NCBI RefSeq assembly: GCF_005771425.1
Contig: NZ_VBTZ01000001.1
Span: 186,001-250,000, forward strand
Origin: Methylocystis sp. B8
GTDB lineage: Bacteria > Pseudomonadota > Alphaproteobacteria > Rhizobiales > Beijerinckiaceae
DNA: 64,000 nt
Reading direction: 5' to 3'
Below the pieces are notes generated by a model. The model saw only the letters and a list, made by a program, of their open reading frames with translations, ran no database searches and was not told the DNA's origin. Below, piece by piece: positions 53,142 through 61,916 of the stretch (positions are counted from its first letter, which is position 1; each line of letters opens with the position of its first letter). A program made the translations under genes and the position numbers.

Positions 53142-54293
53142 ATGTCGTCCTATTCTGAATTGAATGCCGAACAGGAAGCCATTTGCGAAATGGCGCGAGA
53201 CTTCGGACGCGACCGCCTTGCGCCATTCGCGCTCGACTGGGACCGCGAGCATGTCTTCCCCATAGACGCGCTGCGCGACGCAGCGGCGTTGGGCATGGCC
53301 GCGATCAACGTGCGAGAGGCTTCCGGCGGCGCCGGGCTGACGCGTTTCGACGGTGTTCTGATCTTCGAGGCGCTCGCGATGGGTTGTCCGACGATCGCCG
53401 CCTACCTTTCTATTCACAACATGTGCGCTGGCTTGATTGACGCTTTCGGCAGCGACCGGCAGATCGACAAATGGCTGCCGAAGCTCGCGACGATGGAGAT
53501 TTTATCGAGCTACTGTCTAACCGAGTCCGGCAGCGGATCGGACGCGGCGGCGCTGCGCACGCACGCAACATACAGCGGCGATCATTATGTCTTGAATGGC
53601 GCCAAACAATTCATTTCAGGCGCCGGCGCGGGCGGCGACAATCATCTCTACCTCGTCATGGCGCGCACCGGCGAGTCGGGCCCTAAAGGCATATCGGCTT
53701 TCATCGTCGAGGGCGGAACGCCGGGTCTAAGTTTTGGCGCGCTTGAGCGAAAGATGGGTTGGAACGCTCAGCCGACACGGGCCGTTATTTTCGATGACTG
53801 CCGGGTTCCGGCCGAAAATCTCATCGGACGTGAAGGCGAAGGATTCAAGATCGCCATGAAGGCGCTCGACGGCGGGCGCCTGAATATCGGCGCCTGCTCG
53901 CTCGGCGGCGCCCAGTCGGCCTTCGATCATACGCTGCGGTATATGAACAGCCGCAAGGCGTTTGGACGCGCGCTCGATGAGTTTCAGGCGCTGCAGTTTC
54001 GACTCGCGGATATGGCGACCCAGCTTGAGGTTTCGCGCACGTTCCTTTGGCGCGCGGCGGCGGCGCTCGACGCCAAATCGCCGGGCGCCACAACGTTGTG
54101 CGCGATGGCGAAGCGCGTCGTGACCGACGCCTGTTTTGCGGTCGCCAATGAGGCGCTGCAGTTGCACGGCGGCTATGGCTATCTCAGTGAATATGGAATC
54201 GAAAAAATTGTTCGTGACCTGCGCGTCCATCAGATTCTCGAAGGAACGAATGAAATCATGCGCGTCATCATTGTACGCTCACTGCTGAAGTAG
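53142..54293 (+). CDS. Isobutyryl-CoA dehydrogenase
   Basis: 383-residue FAD acyl-CoA dehydrogenase. Blocks: AYLSIHNMCAGLIDAFG, SSYCLTESGSGSDAAALRT, KQFISGAGAGGDNHLYLVMART, KMGWNAQPTRAVIFDDCRVPAENLIG, LDGGRLNIGACSLGGAQ and the closing LHGGYGYLSEYGIEKIVRDLRVHQILEGTNEIMR with the usual catalytic Glu. KMGWNAQPTRAV is typical of isobutyryl-CoA dehydrogenase (ACAD8 type), which makes methacrylyl-CoA in valine breakdown. The next gene encodes a later valine step, agreeing with this. Four bases to the next start. Confidence 0.9.
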   Translation: MSSYSELNAEQEAICEMARDFGRDRLAPFALDWDREHVFPIDALRDAAALGMAAINVREASGGAGLTRFDGVLIFEALAMGCPTIAAYLSIHNMCAGLIDAFGSDRQIDKWLPKLATMEILSSYCLTESGSGSDAAALRTHATYSGDHYVLNGAKQFISGAGAGGDNHLYLVMARTGESGPKGISAFIVEGGTPGLSFGALERKMGWNAQPTRAVIFDDCRVPAENLIGREGEGFKIAMKALDGGRLNIGACSLGGAQSAFDHTLRYMNSRKAFGRALDEFQALQFRLADMATQLEVSRTFLWRAAAALDAKSPGATTLCAMAKRVVTDACFAVANEALQLHGGYGYLSEYGIEKIVRDLRVHQILEGTNEIMRVIIVRSLLK

Positions 54294-54297
54294 GCAT

Positions 54298-55371
54298 ATG
54301 GATCTCATCGTTTCGCGAGAAGGTCGACTCGGACGTATTCTGCTAAACCGGCCGCAGGCGCTCAACACGCTGACGCTGCCGATGGTGCGCGATTTCCGGC
54401 GCGCGCTTGACGAGTTCGGAAACGATGAGGGCATTAGCGCCGTGCTCGTCGCAGGCGCCGGAGATCGCGGTCTTTGCGCCGGCGGCGACGTGAGAATTCT
54501 TTATGAGCTGGAGGCGTCACGGAAGCGGCTTTTCGCCGACTTCTGGCGCGAAGAATATGAACTGAATGCCCGCATCGGCTCCTTTCCCAAGCCCTATGTC
54601 GTCGTCATGGACGGAATCGTCATGGGCGGCGGCATCGGAATTTCCGCCCACGGCAACCGGCGGATCGTAACTGAGCGAAGCCGGATCGCCATGCCGGAGG
54701 TCGGGATCGGATTTTTTCCTGACGTGGGCGCGAGTTGGCTACTCTCCAAAGCCCGCGAGGTGGGCGTTTACATGGCGCTTTCGGCGACGTCTGTCGCCGC
54801 GGCCGACGCCATAGACGCCGGGCTCGCCGATCTCATGATCCATTCTCAAGACGTCGAGGGGCTTATCGGAGCTCTCGCGACAATAGAAGCCCCCGAGGAT
54901 GTCGATGCTTCCTTGCGGCGCCTCGCGCGGTCGCCAGGTCATGGCCAGCTATCGCTGCACAAGCGGTTGCTTGCAGAAACAACAACGTACGGAAAGGTTG
55001 CTGACATTATCGCGGCCTTCGAGCGCGAAGGATCGGAATTCTCTCTTAGCGCTGCGGACGAAATCAGAACGAAGTCCCCGACGGCTCTGAAGGTGACTCG
55101 CGCACTGCTGCGGCGCGCTACGCAGGCTTCCGACCTCGAGACCTGTCTGACAAACGAATTCAACGCCGCGTGTCGCATGCTCGAGACTCACGATCTTTAT
55201 GAAGGCATTCGCGCCGCGATCATAGACAAGGACCGGCGCCCGATATGGTCGCCTGACAGGCTCGAAGCGGTGAGCGACGAGGCCGTCGAAACAATCCTTG
55301 CAGGCGATGGCGCGCCGCCTCCGGCGTTTAAAAATTGGGATTCGTCGCCATATTCTCGATGGGAAGGCTAA
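54298..55371 (+). CDS. 3-Hydroxyisobutyryl-CoA hydrolase
   Basis: Frees 3-hydroxyisobutyrate from its CoA ester in valine breakdown. 357 residues, crotonase superfamily with the long HIBYL-CoA hydrolase form: ILLNRPQALNTLTLPMVRDF, GAGDRGLCAGGDVRILYE, FPKPYVVVMDGIVMGGGIGISAHG, RIAMPEVGIGFFPDVGASWLLSK, and a C-terminal half with LKVTRALLRRATQ and EGIRAAIIDKDRRPIWSPDR. No separate hydratase for methacrylyl-CoA is seen unless the crotonase at 49349 doubles. Next gene starts 25 bases on. Confidence 0.93.
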   Translation: MDLIVSREGRLGRILLNRPQALNTLTLPMVRDFRRALDEFGNDEGISAVLVAGAGDRGLCAGGDVRILYELEASRKRLFADFWREEYELNARIGSFPKPYVVVMDGIVMGGGIGISAHGNRRIVTERSRIAMPEVGIGFFPDVGASWLLSKAREVGVYMALSATSVAAADAIDAGLADLMIHSQDVEGLIGALATIEAPEDVDASLRRLARSPGHGQLSLHKRLLAETTTYGKVADIIAAFEREGSEFSLSAADEIRTKSPTALKVTRALLRRATQASDLETCLTNEFNAACRMLETHDLYEGIRAAIIDKDRRPIWSPDRLEAVSDEAVETILAGDGAPPPAFKNWDSSPYSRWEG

Positions 55372-55396
55372 CGGGCCAGCCGATGAGGAGTTTGTC

Positions 55397-56587
55397 ATGA
55401 GCGCTGCCGCACCGGTCGCCATCGTCGGGGCCGCGCGCACGCCGATTGGCGCCTTTCTTGGCGATTTGAAGGACGTTCCCGCGCCGCAACTTGGCGGGCG
55501 CGCCATCGAAGCGGCCGTGATGCGCGCGGGGCTCGCGCCGAACGACATAGACGAAGTCGTCATGGGTTGTGTTCTTTCCGCTGGACTTGGCCAGGCGCCG
55601 GCGCGCCAGGCGGCGCTCGGCGCAGGACTGCCGGAGACGACGGGCGCCGTCACCGTCAACAAGATGTGCGGCTCTGGAATGAAGGCGGTGATGCTCGCCA
55701 GCGATCAGCTCGCCGCCGGGGGCGCGCGAGTCGCGGTCGCCGGCGGCATGGAGAGCATGAGTAATGCGCCTTATCTGCTCGATCGCGCGCGCACGGGTTA
55801 CCGGATGGGGCACCGTAAGGTCCTCGATCACATGTTTTTGGACGGTCTCGAGGACGCCTATGAAAAGGGCCGGCTCATGGGCTCTTTCGCCGAGGACTGC
55901 GCGACAGAGTATCAATTTACGCGCGAGATGCAGGATCGCTACGCGGCGACCTCGCTGGCGCGCGCGCAACGCGCCACAACGGACAAATCTTTCGCTCAGG
56001 AGATCGCGCCGATAACGCTGGGCAAAGGCGCCAATGGCCGGGCCGTCGCCAGCGACGAACTGCCAGGCAGAGCCAAGGCGGAGGATATTTCCCGCCTTAA
56101 ACCAGCTTTCCGAGAGGATGGAACGATCACCGCCGCAAACGCCAGCGCGATATCGGACGGGGCTGCGGCGCTCGCTCTGATGCGCGCTGACGACGCCGAG
56201 CGCGCAGGCGTAAAGCCGCTCGCGATCATTCGGGGCTACGTCACCGTCGCCGGCGCGCCGAGCCGCTTTTCCGTCATGCCGATAGCGGCGATCCGTAAAC
56301 TGATGGATCGGGTCGGTTGGACGACGAGCGGCGTGGACCTCTTCGAGATCAACGAAGCTTTTGCCGTCGTCGCAATGGCTGCGATGGGCGAGCTGGATCT
56401 ACCGCACGACAAGGTCAATGTTCGGGGTGGCGCTTGCGCCCTTGGCCATCCCATTGGGGCGTCGGGCGCGCGGATTATCGTCACGCTTCTTTATGCTTTG
56501 GAGGCGATGGACTTAAAGAAGGGCGTCGCCGCGCTGTGCATCGGCGGCGGAGAGGCGACCGCGTTGGCTATCGAACGGCTAGGCTAG
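55397..56587 (+). CDS. Acetyl-CoA acetyltransferase (thiolase)
   Basis: 396 residues. Thiolase II: nucleophile about Cys91 in VNKMCGSGMKAVML, NEAFAVVAMAAM with the His/Asn pocket, and GGACALGHPIGASGARI plus ALCIGGGEATALAIERL with the second Cys. Reversibly converts two acetyl-CoA to acetoacetyl-CoA; here it would finish use of acetoacetate from leucine and tyrosine after activation to the CoA ester. It could equally feed polyhydroxybutyrate, common in type II methanotrophs. AGGAG before ATG 55397; the open frame upstream to 55298 overlaps the hydrolase gene. Confidence 0.92.
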   Translation: MSAAAPVAIVGAARTPIGAFLGDLKDVPAPQLGGRAIEAAVMRAGLAPNDIDEVVMGCVLSAGLGQAPARQAALGAGLPETTGAVTVNKMCGSGMKAVMLASDQLAAGGARVAVAGGMESMSNAPYLLDRARTGYRMGHRKVLDHMFLDGLEDAYEKGRLMGSFAEDCATEYQFTREMQDRYAATSLARAQRATTDKSFAQEIAPITLGKGANGRAVASDELPGRAKAEDISRLKPAFREDGTITAANASAISDGAAALALMRADDAERAGVKPLAIIRGYVTVAGAPSRFSVMPIAAIRKLMDRVGWTTSGVDLFEINEAFAVVAMAAMGELDLPHDKVNVRGGACALGHPIGASGARIIVTLLYALEAMDLKKGVAALCIGGGEATALAIERLG

Positions 56588-56918
56588 CGCTAATCTCGTG
56601 CGGTTCGTCGGTCGAAAAGTTCCCGTGCGGCGCCGCCAGTACCGCGTTCGACAGGTCGTCGCAGTTGTCCACATGGAGGCGTTAGGGTGCGCATCCGAAT
56701 AAAGATGTGGATGGCCATATTGTCGATAGCGACGATGTGGCGCTGATCGAGCGAGGATGGCTAGATATGAACGATTTTCTTCGGGACAAAATCCGTCTCG
56801 GGATGACAAAGAATCGGCAAGTCGCTTTCCCGCGCTGCGGCGCGAAACCACAAAAAATTCGGCGCGGCGCCGTGACGTCCCGCATCGCCGCGCTACTTCG
56901 CTCATCAGGAGCGGGGCG
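56588..56918. other. 331-base gap between thiolase and 2-oxoacid dehydrogenase genes
   Basis: Probably carries the promoter of the E1-E1-E2 operon. A 74-codon frame from 56707 (MDGHIVDSDDVALIERGWLD) has reasonable composition but no SD and overlaps the E1 alpha start, so I do not call it. AGGAG near 56907 serves the next gene. Confidence 0.5.
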
Positions 56919-58028
56919 ATGGGAACCATAGAGATGGGTTTCGATCTCCATGTAGATTTCGTCCAGCTGTTGTCGCCAACCGGCGAGATCAGCAAGGCGG
57001 CCAGTAAATCGGCGAAAGACATTGACAGACTGGTCCAATTCTATCGCGCGATGACGCGGACCAGGACCTTCGACAATAAGGCGATCAGTCTCCAACGCAC
57101 GGGTCAGCTTGGCACATTCGCGTCGGCGCTCGGACAAGAGGCGATTGGCGTCGGGGCGGCGGCGGCGATGGAAGAACGCGACGTGCTCGTGCCGTCCTAT
57201 CGAGATCATGCGGCGCAATTCTATCGCGGCATGTCGATGCGTGAGTGTCTGCTCTATTGGGGCGGCGACGAGCGCGGAAGCGATTTCAAGAATGCGCGCG
57301 GCGACTTTCCAAACTGTGTGCCGGTCGCCACTCAGGCTCCGCAGGCGGTCGGCGCGGCTTACGCGCTGAAGATGCGCAAAGAAGATCGCGTCGTCGTCAC
57401 GTTCATTGGCGACGGCGGCACGTCCAACGGCGCCTTTTACGAAGCGATCAACATGGCGGGAGTCTGGAAGACGCCTGTTGTCTTCATCATCAGCAATAAC
57501 GGCTGGGCGATATCGACGCCGCGAGAACTCGAAAGCGCGGCTGAGACTCTCGCGCAAAAGGCGGTGGCCGCCGGTATCGAAGGCCGTCAGGTCGACGGCA
57601 ATGACGTCGTTGCGGTTCATGAAGTCGTGCGCCGGGCGGTCGAGAAGGCGCGATCAGGCGGTGGACCGACGTTGATCGAAGCGCTCACCTATCGCCTCGG
57701 CGATCACACGACCGCCGATGATGCTTCGCGCTACCGTGATCCCGAGATCGTCCGCGCACAGTGGACGCGCGAACCGATCGCTCGGCTGCGCGCTTATCTC
57801 GTCAGCGAAGGCGCTTGGTCGAAGGAGCAGGAGTCGGAACTTCTGAAGGAGTGTGCGGAAGAGGTCGATCGCGAAGTTGCGGCCTATCTTAACGCGTCGC
57901 CGCTCAGTTCCGACGCCATGTTCGAGCATCTTTACGCAAAGCTCCCCGAGTCAATGCAGTGGCAACGAGAAGAGGCGCGCCGTTTCGCTCAACGCGGCGG
58001 AGACGGTGGCGGGAACGGCCATGGCTGA
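56919..58028 (+). CDS. 2-Oxoacid dehydrogenase E1 component, alpha subunit (branched-chain type)
   Basis: 369 residues from the ATG at 56919 with AGGAG seven bases upstream. Thiamine-diphosphate enzyme half: FYRAMTRTRTFDNKAISLQRTGQ, PSYRDHAAQFYRGM, FIGDGGTSNGAFYEAINMAGV...SNNGWAIST (the GDG-NN TPP motif) and EALTYRLGDHTTADDASRYR with the phosphorylation-loop-like region. With the leucine/valine genes upstream the likely substrate is branched-chain 2-oxoacids, but pyruvate or acetoin use cannot be excluded by motif. Overlaps the E1 beta gene by eight bases. Confidence 0.9.
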   Translation: MGTIEMGFDLHVDFVQLLSPTGEISKAASKSAKDIDRLVQFYRAMTRTRTFDNKAISLQRTGQLGTFASALGQEAIGVGAAAAMEERDVLVPSYRDHAAQFYRGMSMRECLLYWGGDERGSDFKNARGDFPNCVPVATQAPQAVGAAYALKMRKEDRVVVTFIGDGGTSNGAFYEAINMAGVWKTPVVFIISNNGWAISTPRELESAAETLAQKAVAAGIEGRQVDGNDVVAVHEVVRRAVEKARSGGGPTLIEALTYRLGDHTTADDASRYRDPEIVRAQWTREPIARLRAYLVSEGAWSKEQESELLKECAEEVDREVAAYLNASPLSSDAMFEHLYAKLPESMQWQREEARRFAQRGGDGGGNGHG

Positions 58029-59001
58029 AATTACTTTGGTCGAAGCGGTCAATCTCGCGCTCGCGCGCGCGATGAGCGAGGACGGAGATGTGTTGCTGCT
58101 CGGCGAGGACATCGGGGTCAATGGCGGCGTGTTTCGCGCCACGAACGGCTTGCAGGCGCGCTTTGGCCGCGAGCGCGTCATCGACACGCCGTTGGCGGAA
58201 GGCGGCATCGCGGGGGTCGCGGTGGGCATGGCGGCGATGGGACTAAAGCCCGTCGCGGAAATTCAATTCTCCGGGTTCATCTACCCGGCCATTGATCAAA
58301 TCATCAATCATGCTTCCCGTATGCGCAATCGCACGCGCGGGCGAATGACATGCCCCATGGTGCTTCGCTCGCCTTGCGGCGCAGGCATTCACGCGCCTGA
58401 GCATCACTCCGAAAGTCCTGAGTCGATGTTCGCGCACATGCCAGGGCTGCGCGTCGTGGCGCCGTCTTCGCCCGCTCGGGCTTATGGGCTGCTTCTGGCG
58501 TCGGTGCGCGATCCCGACCCGGTCATCTTTCTCGAGCCGACGCGACTTTATCGCCTTTTCCGCGAGGAGGTTGAAGACGACGGCGCGGAACTGCCGCTCG
58601 ACGCCTGCTTCGTGTTGCGGGAAGGCGCCGACGCGACCGTCGTCACCTGGGGCGCAATGGCGCCGGAAGTGCTCGCCGCCGCTGAAAAACTCGAGGAAGA
58701 AGGCGTCACAATCGAAGTGATCGACGTGGCGACTCTCAAGCCTCTCGACGTCGAAACGATCCTGCGCTCAGTCGAAAAGACTGGGCGCTGCGTGATCGTT
58801 CATGAAGCGCCGCGCACGGCGGGCTTTGGCGCCGAGATCGCCGCCGAAATCGCCGAGCGCGCGCTCTATTCGCTGTTGGCGCCGATCAAGCGGGTGACCG
58901 GCTATGACGTCGTCGTGCCGCTCGCGAAATTGGAGAAGCAATATATTCCGAGCGTCGAACGCATCGTCGACGGGGTTAGGCAAGTGATGGAGGCGTCATG
59001 A
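58021..59001 (+). CDS. 2-Oxoacid dehydrogenase E1 component, beta subunit
   Basis: 326 residues. Partner of the alpha subunit in the E1 heterotetramer: TLVEAVNLALARAMSEDGDVLLLGEDIGVNGGVFRAT, RVIDTPLAEGGIAGVAVGMAAMGLKPVAEIQF, HHSESPESMFAHMPGLRVVAPSSPARAYGLL and VVTWGAMAPEVLAAAEKLEEEGVTIEVIDVATLKPLD. The start ATG at 58021 lies inside the end of the alpha gene; the longer frame to 57853 is a shadow. Its stop overlaps the E2 start (ATGA). Confidence 0.93.
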   Translation: MAEITLVEAVNLALARAMSEDGDVLLLGEDIGVNGGVFRATNGLQARFGRERVIDTPLAEGGIAGVAVGMAAMGLKPVAEIQFSGFIYPAIDQIINHASRMRNRTRGRMTCPMVLRSPCGAGIHAPEHHSESPESMFAHMPGLRVVAPSSPARAYGLLLASVRDPDPVIFLEPTRLYRLFREEVEDDGAELPLDACFVLREGADATVVTWGAMAPEVLAAAEKLEEEGVTIEVIDVATLKPLDVETILRSVEKTGRCVIVHEAPRTAGFGAEIAAEIAERALYSLLAPIKRVTGYDVVVPLAKLEKQYIPSVERIVDGVRQVMEAS

Positions 59002-60098
59002 ACATTTTTCGTCTTCCCGATCTCGGAGAGGGGTTGCAGGAGGCCGAACTCGTGGAATGGCGCGTCGCCGCCGGCGAGGACGTCAAAGTCGATCAGCCGC
59101 TCGTTGCGGTCGAAACCGCTAAGGCCGTCGTCGAAATCCCGTCGCCTCAGGCAGGACGCGTCGAGCGGCTGTTCGCCTCCGCCGGAGACGTGATTCGCAT
59201 CGGCGCGCCGCTGGTGGGTTTCGAAGGCGCCGGAGAAGATTCCGGGTCAGTGGTTGGCGCCGTTCAGCATGGCGCGGCAGTCGTCCGCGAGCAGCCCATC
59301 TCTGTCGGGCACGTCGGCGGAGCCGTGCGGGCCACGCCCGCGGTGAGAGCGCTTGCGCGTAAACTCAACGTCGATCTTGGCATGGTTACGCCCTCGGGTC
59401 CGGACGAGCTGATCACCGTTCAGGACATCGAACGCGTAGCGCGCATCTTGAGCGAGACGGAAGCCGCCGAGCCGCTGCGCGGCGCGCGTCGCGCCATGGC
59501 GCATAATATGGCGCAGGCGCAGGCGGAAGTCGCCGCGGCCACAATTGTCGACGATGCTGACATCAATGCCTGGGCCGCCGGAACCGACACGACTGCCCGC
59601 CTGATCCGGGCGCTCGTGAAAGGCTGTGAGGCCGAGCCTGAGCTCAATGCATGGTTCGAGTCTCACGCCTTTGCGCGCCGCGTGATGAAGAAGATCGACC
59701 TCGGCGTCGCCGTGGACCTCTCGGAAGAGGGCCTGTTCGTGCCGGTTCTGCGGGATGTTGGCAATCGCGACGCAAAGGATTTGCGTCAGGCGCTGGACCG
59801 CATGCGGAAGGACGCGGCCGCTCGGCGCATCCCTCCGGAGGAACTGCGCGGCGCGACCATCACGCTTTCGAACTTCGGTATGATCGCCGGGCGCTACGCC
59901 GCGCCAATCGTTCTGCCGCCGACCGTCGCGATCCTTGGCGCAGGCCGTATCCGCGACGAGGTGGTCGCCGCCAATGGCGCGCCTGCGGTGCATCGGGTCT
60001 TGCCGCTGAGTTTGACCTTCGATCACCGAGTGGTGACCGGCGGCGAAGCCGGCCGCTTCCTGGCGGCCGTTATCGCCGACCTGACGCTCGCGTCTTAG
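58998..60098 (+). CDS. 2-Oxoacid dehydrogenase E2, dihydrolipoamide acyltransferase
   Basis: 366 residues: one lipoyl domain (MNIFRLPDLGEGLQEAELVEW, lipoylated Lys42 in VETAKAVVEIP), a peripheral-subunit-binding domain (RATPAVRALARKLNVDL), and an acyltransferase core ending LPLSLTFDHRVVTGGEAGRFL. The active-site His is present, but the usual following Asp-Gly is Thr-Gly-Gly, a variant. It is short, with a single lipoyl domain. No E3 gene follows; dihydrolipoamide dehydrogenase must be shared from elsewhere. Convergent with maiA, three bases apart. Confidence 0.92.
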   Translation: MNIFRLPDLGEGLQEAELVEWRVAAGEDVKVDQPLVAVETAKAVVEIPSPQAGRVERLFASAGDVIRIGAPLVGFEGAGEDSGSVVGAVQHGAAVVREQPISVGHVGGAVRATPAVRALARKLNVDLGMVTPSGPDELITVQDIERVARILSETEAAEPLRGARRAMAHNMAQAQAEVAAATIVDDADINAWAAGTDTTARLIRALVKGCEAEPELNAWFESHAFARRVMKKIDLGVAVDLSEEGLFVPVLRDVGNRDAKDLRQALDRMRKDAAARRIPPEELRGATITLSNFGMIAGRYAAPIVLPPTVAILGAGRIRDEVVAANGAPAVHRVLPLSLTFDHRVVTGGEAGRFLAAVIADLTLAS

Positions 60099-60101
60099 TA
60101 T

Positions 60102-60731
60102 CTATTCGGCGTCGGGCTGCGCCTGCGGATGCGCCTCAATAAAGGCGGGGTGGGAAGCGCAGGCGGCTTCCACCGCAACTATGCGCGGACAGGCGTCTAG
60201 CGGGACGTCGAAGCGTCGCGCATTATAGACCTGCGGAATGAGGCATACATCGGCAAGCGACGGCGCTGCGCCAAAGGCGAAGGGGCCGGGTGCGATCAAC
60301 GCCTCGACCGCGCTGAGGCCGTCATGGATCCAGCGCTTTCGCCATATGGCGATCTGATCGTCCTTCGCATCGAATTGCCCCTGCAGCGCCTGGATGACTC
60401 TCAAATTAACAAGCGGATGAATCTCGCAGGCGATCGTCAATGCCGCCGCCCGGACTTGGGCTGCGGTGATAGCGTCTTTGGGCAGAAGCGGCGGATCAGG
60501 CTTCAGCGCGTCAAGATAATCGATGACCGCCAGCGACTGGGTAATGAACGTCCCATCGTCGAGTTCGAGCGTCGGCACAATGGCCAGTGGGCTTTTGGCG
60601 CGATAGCCTGGGTCACGCTGTTCACCACGCAAAAGATGGATTGGCCGGCGTTCGACGACGAGCCCCTTGAGCGCGATCGCTATGCGCACGCGATAGGCGG
60701 CCGACGAGCGGTAGTAGTCGTAGAGGATCAT
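60102..60731 (-). CDS. maiA: Maleylacetoacetate isomerase
   Basis: Glutathione-dependent zeta-class GST that turns maleylacetoacetate into fumarylacetoacetate in tyrosine breakdown. 209 residues. The N-terminal thioredoxin fold carries the family motif YYRSSAAYRVRIAIALKGL with the active serines; AIVPTLELDDGTFITQSLAVIDYLD binds glutathione; the C-terminal helical domain has IHPLVNLRVIQAL and SLADVCLIPQVYNARRFDV. Divergent from hpd with only 84 bases between, suggesting joint control. Confidence 0.94.
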   Translation of the reverse strand: MILYDYYRSSAAYRVRIAIALKGLVVERRPIHLLRGEQRDPGYRAKSPLAIVPTLELDDGTFITQSLAVIDYLDALKPDPPLLPKDAITAAQVRAAALTIACEIHPLVNLRVIQALQGQFDAKDDQIAIWRKRWIHDGLSAVEALIAPGPFAFGAAPSLADVCLIPQVYNARRFDVPLDACPRIVAVEAACASHPAFIEAHPQAQPDAE

Positions 60732-60760
60732 GGGCCTTTAACCGGATCGGGGAATGCAAT

Positions 60761-60788
60761 ATTTAAGTAGCGGGATTTAAATAGCGGG
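60761..60788. promoter_or_regulatory. Tandem 14-base repeat between maiA and hpd, candidate operator
   Basis: ATTTAAGTAGCGGG at 60761-60774 is followed directly by ATTTAAATAGCGGG at 60775-60788, differing in one base, in an otherwise GC-rich 84-base divergent promoter region. It includes the palindrome ATTTAAAT. Position fits a shared binding site for a regulator of homogentisate degradation; the regulator is not in view. Confidence 0.55.
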
Positions 60789-60815
60789 TCAGCGGAAGCT
60801 GTATAGGGCCTTCAA

Positions 60816-61913
60816 ATGGACTCGACGCTTGGCGACGCCGGAACGCCCGCCGAAAATCCGATGGGAACTGACGGATTCGAATTTGTCGAATTCGCGCATC
60901 CTGATCCTGCGCAGCTCGCATCATTGTTCGAAAAGATGGGATTTGCCGTCGTCGCGCGTCACCGATCCAAGGATGTGACGCTATATCGGCAGGGCGAAGT
61001 GAACTACGTGCTGAACGCGGAGCCCCATAGCTTCGCCGCCGAATTTCAGAAAGCGCACGGTCCTTCGGTTTGCTGCATCGGCTTTCGCGTGGTCGACGCC
61101 GCGAAAGCGATGCGCCGCGCCGTTTCGCTCGGCGCAAAGCCCGTCGCTTTCGGCGTCGGGCCGATGGAGTTGAACATTCCCGCGATCGAGGGCGTCGGGG
61201 GTTCGCTCATCTATTTTGTCGACCGATACGGCGATCAGGGATCAATCTGGGACATCGACTTTCGATGGACGGGCGAGCGCGACCCCAAACCTTTCGGCGT
61301 GGGCCTGACAGAGATCGACCATCTGACCCATAATGTGCGCCGCGGTCGCATGGACGCGCTCGCGAAATGGTATGAGCGGATCTTCAACTTCCGCGAAATT
61401 CGCTATTTCGACATTGAAGGCAAGCTGACGGGCTTGCGCTCTCGCGCCATGACGAGTCCCTGCGGCAAGATTCGCATCCCGATCAATGAAAGCTCCGACG
61501 AAAAAAGCCAGATCGAGGAATTTTTGGATGCCTATAAGGGCGAAGGCATTCAGCACATCGCTTGCGGTTGTCGTGACATTTACGAGGCCGTTGTCGCGAT
61601 GCGTAAAAACGGGCTCGATTTCATGCCGGCGCCGCCGGATGCCTATTACGAAGCGTTGGAGGAGAGGCTGCCGGGCCATGGAGAGCCGACGCAGCGTCTC
61701 AAGGAACTTGGCATTCTTATCGATGGCCTTACGACGGGCGCGCGCCGTCTGCTGTTGCAGATTTTCTCCAAGACGGTCATCGGCCCAATCTTTTTCGAAT
61801 TTATTCAGCGCAAGGGCGATGAAGGCTTCGGCGAGGGAAATTTCCGCGCGCTATTCGAGTCGATTGAAGAGGACCAAATCCGCCGCGGCGTTTTGAACCG
61901 GGCGGCAGGCTAG
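60816..61913 (+). CDS. hpd: 4-Hydroxyphenylpyruvate dioxygenase
   Basis: Fe(II) enzyme that converts 4-hydroxyphenylpyruvate to homogentisate. 365 residues of paired VOC domains. Iron ligands are visible: His in LTEIDHLTHNV, His in GIQHIACGC and Glu in FFEFIQRKGDEGFGEGNF. N-terminal VOC half begins about residue 20 (FEFVEFAHPDPAQLASLFEKMGF). The start ATG 60816 has no strong SD; Met16 (60861) is an alternative. Followed three bases later by hmgA, the next pathway enzyme. Confidence 0.96.
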   Translation: MDSTLGDAGTPAENPMGTDGFEFVEFAHPDPAQLASLFEKMGFAVVARHRSKDVTLYRQGEVNYVLNAEPHSFAAEFQKAHGPSVCCIGFRVVDAAKAMRRAVSLGAKPVAFGVGPMELNIPAIEGVGGSLIYFVDRYGDQGSIWDIDFRWTGERDPKPFGVGLTEIDHLTHNVRRGRMDALAKWYERIFNFREIRYFDIEGKLTGLRSRAMTSPCGKIRIPINESSDEKSQIEEFLDAYKGEGIQHIACGCRDIYEAVVAMRKNGLDFMPAPPDAYYEALEERLPGHGEPTQRLKELGILIDGLTTGARRLLLQIFSKTVIGPIFFEFIQRKGDEGFGEGNFRALFESIEEDQIRRGVLNRAAG

Positions 61914-61916
61914 GCC

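Noticed and set aside
56707-56931. 74-codon plus-strand frame before the E1 alpha gene
   Set aside because: No ribosome site, no family, and it overlaps the supported start at 56919.
56682-57620. 312-codon minus-strand frame opposite the E1 alpha gene
   Set aside because: Antisense shadow; the plus-strand TPP motif is unmistakable.
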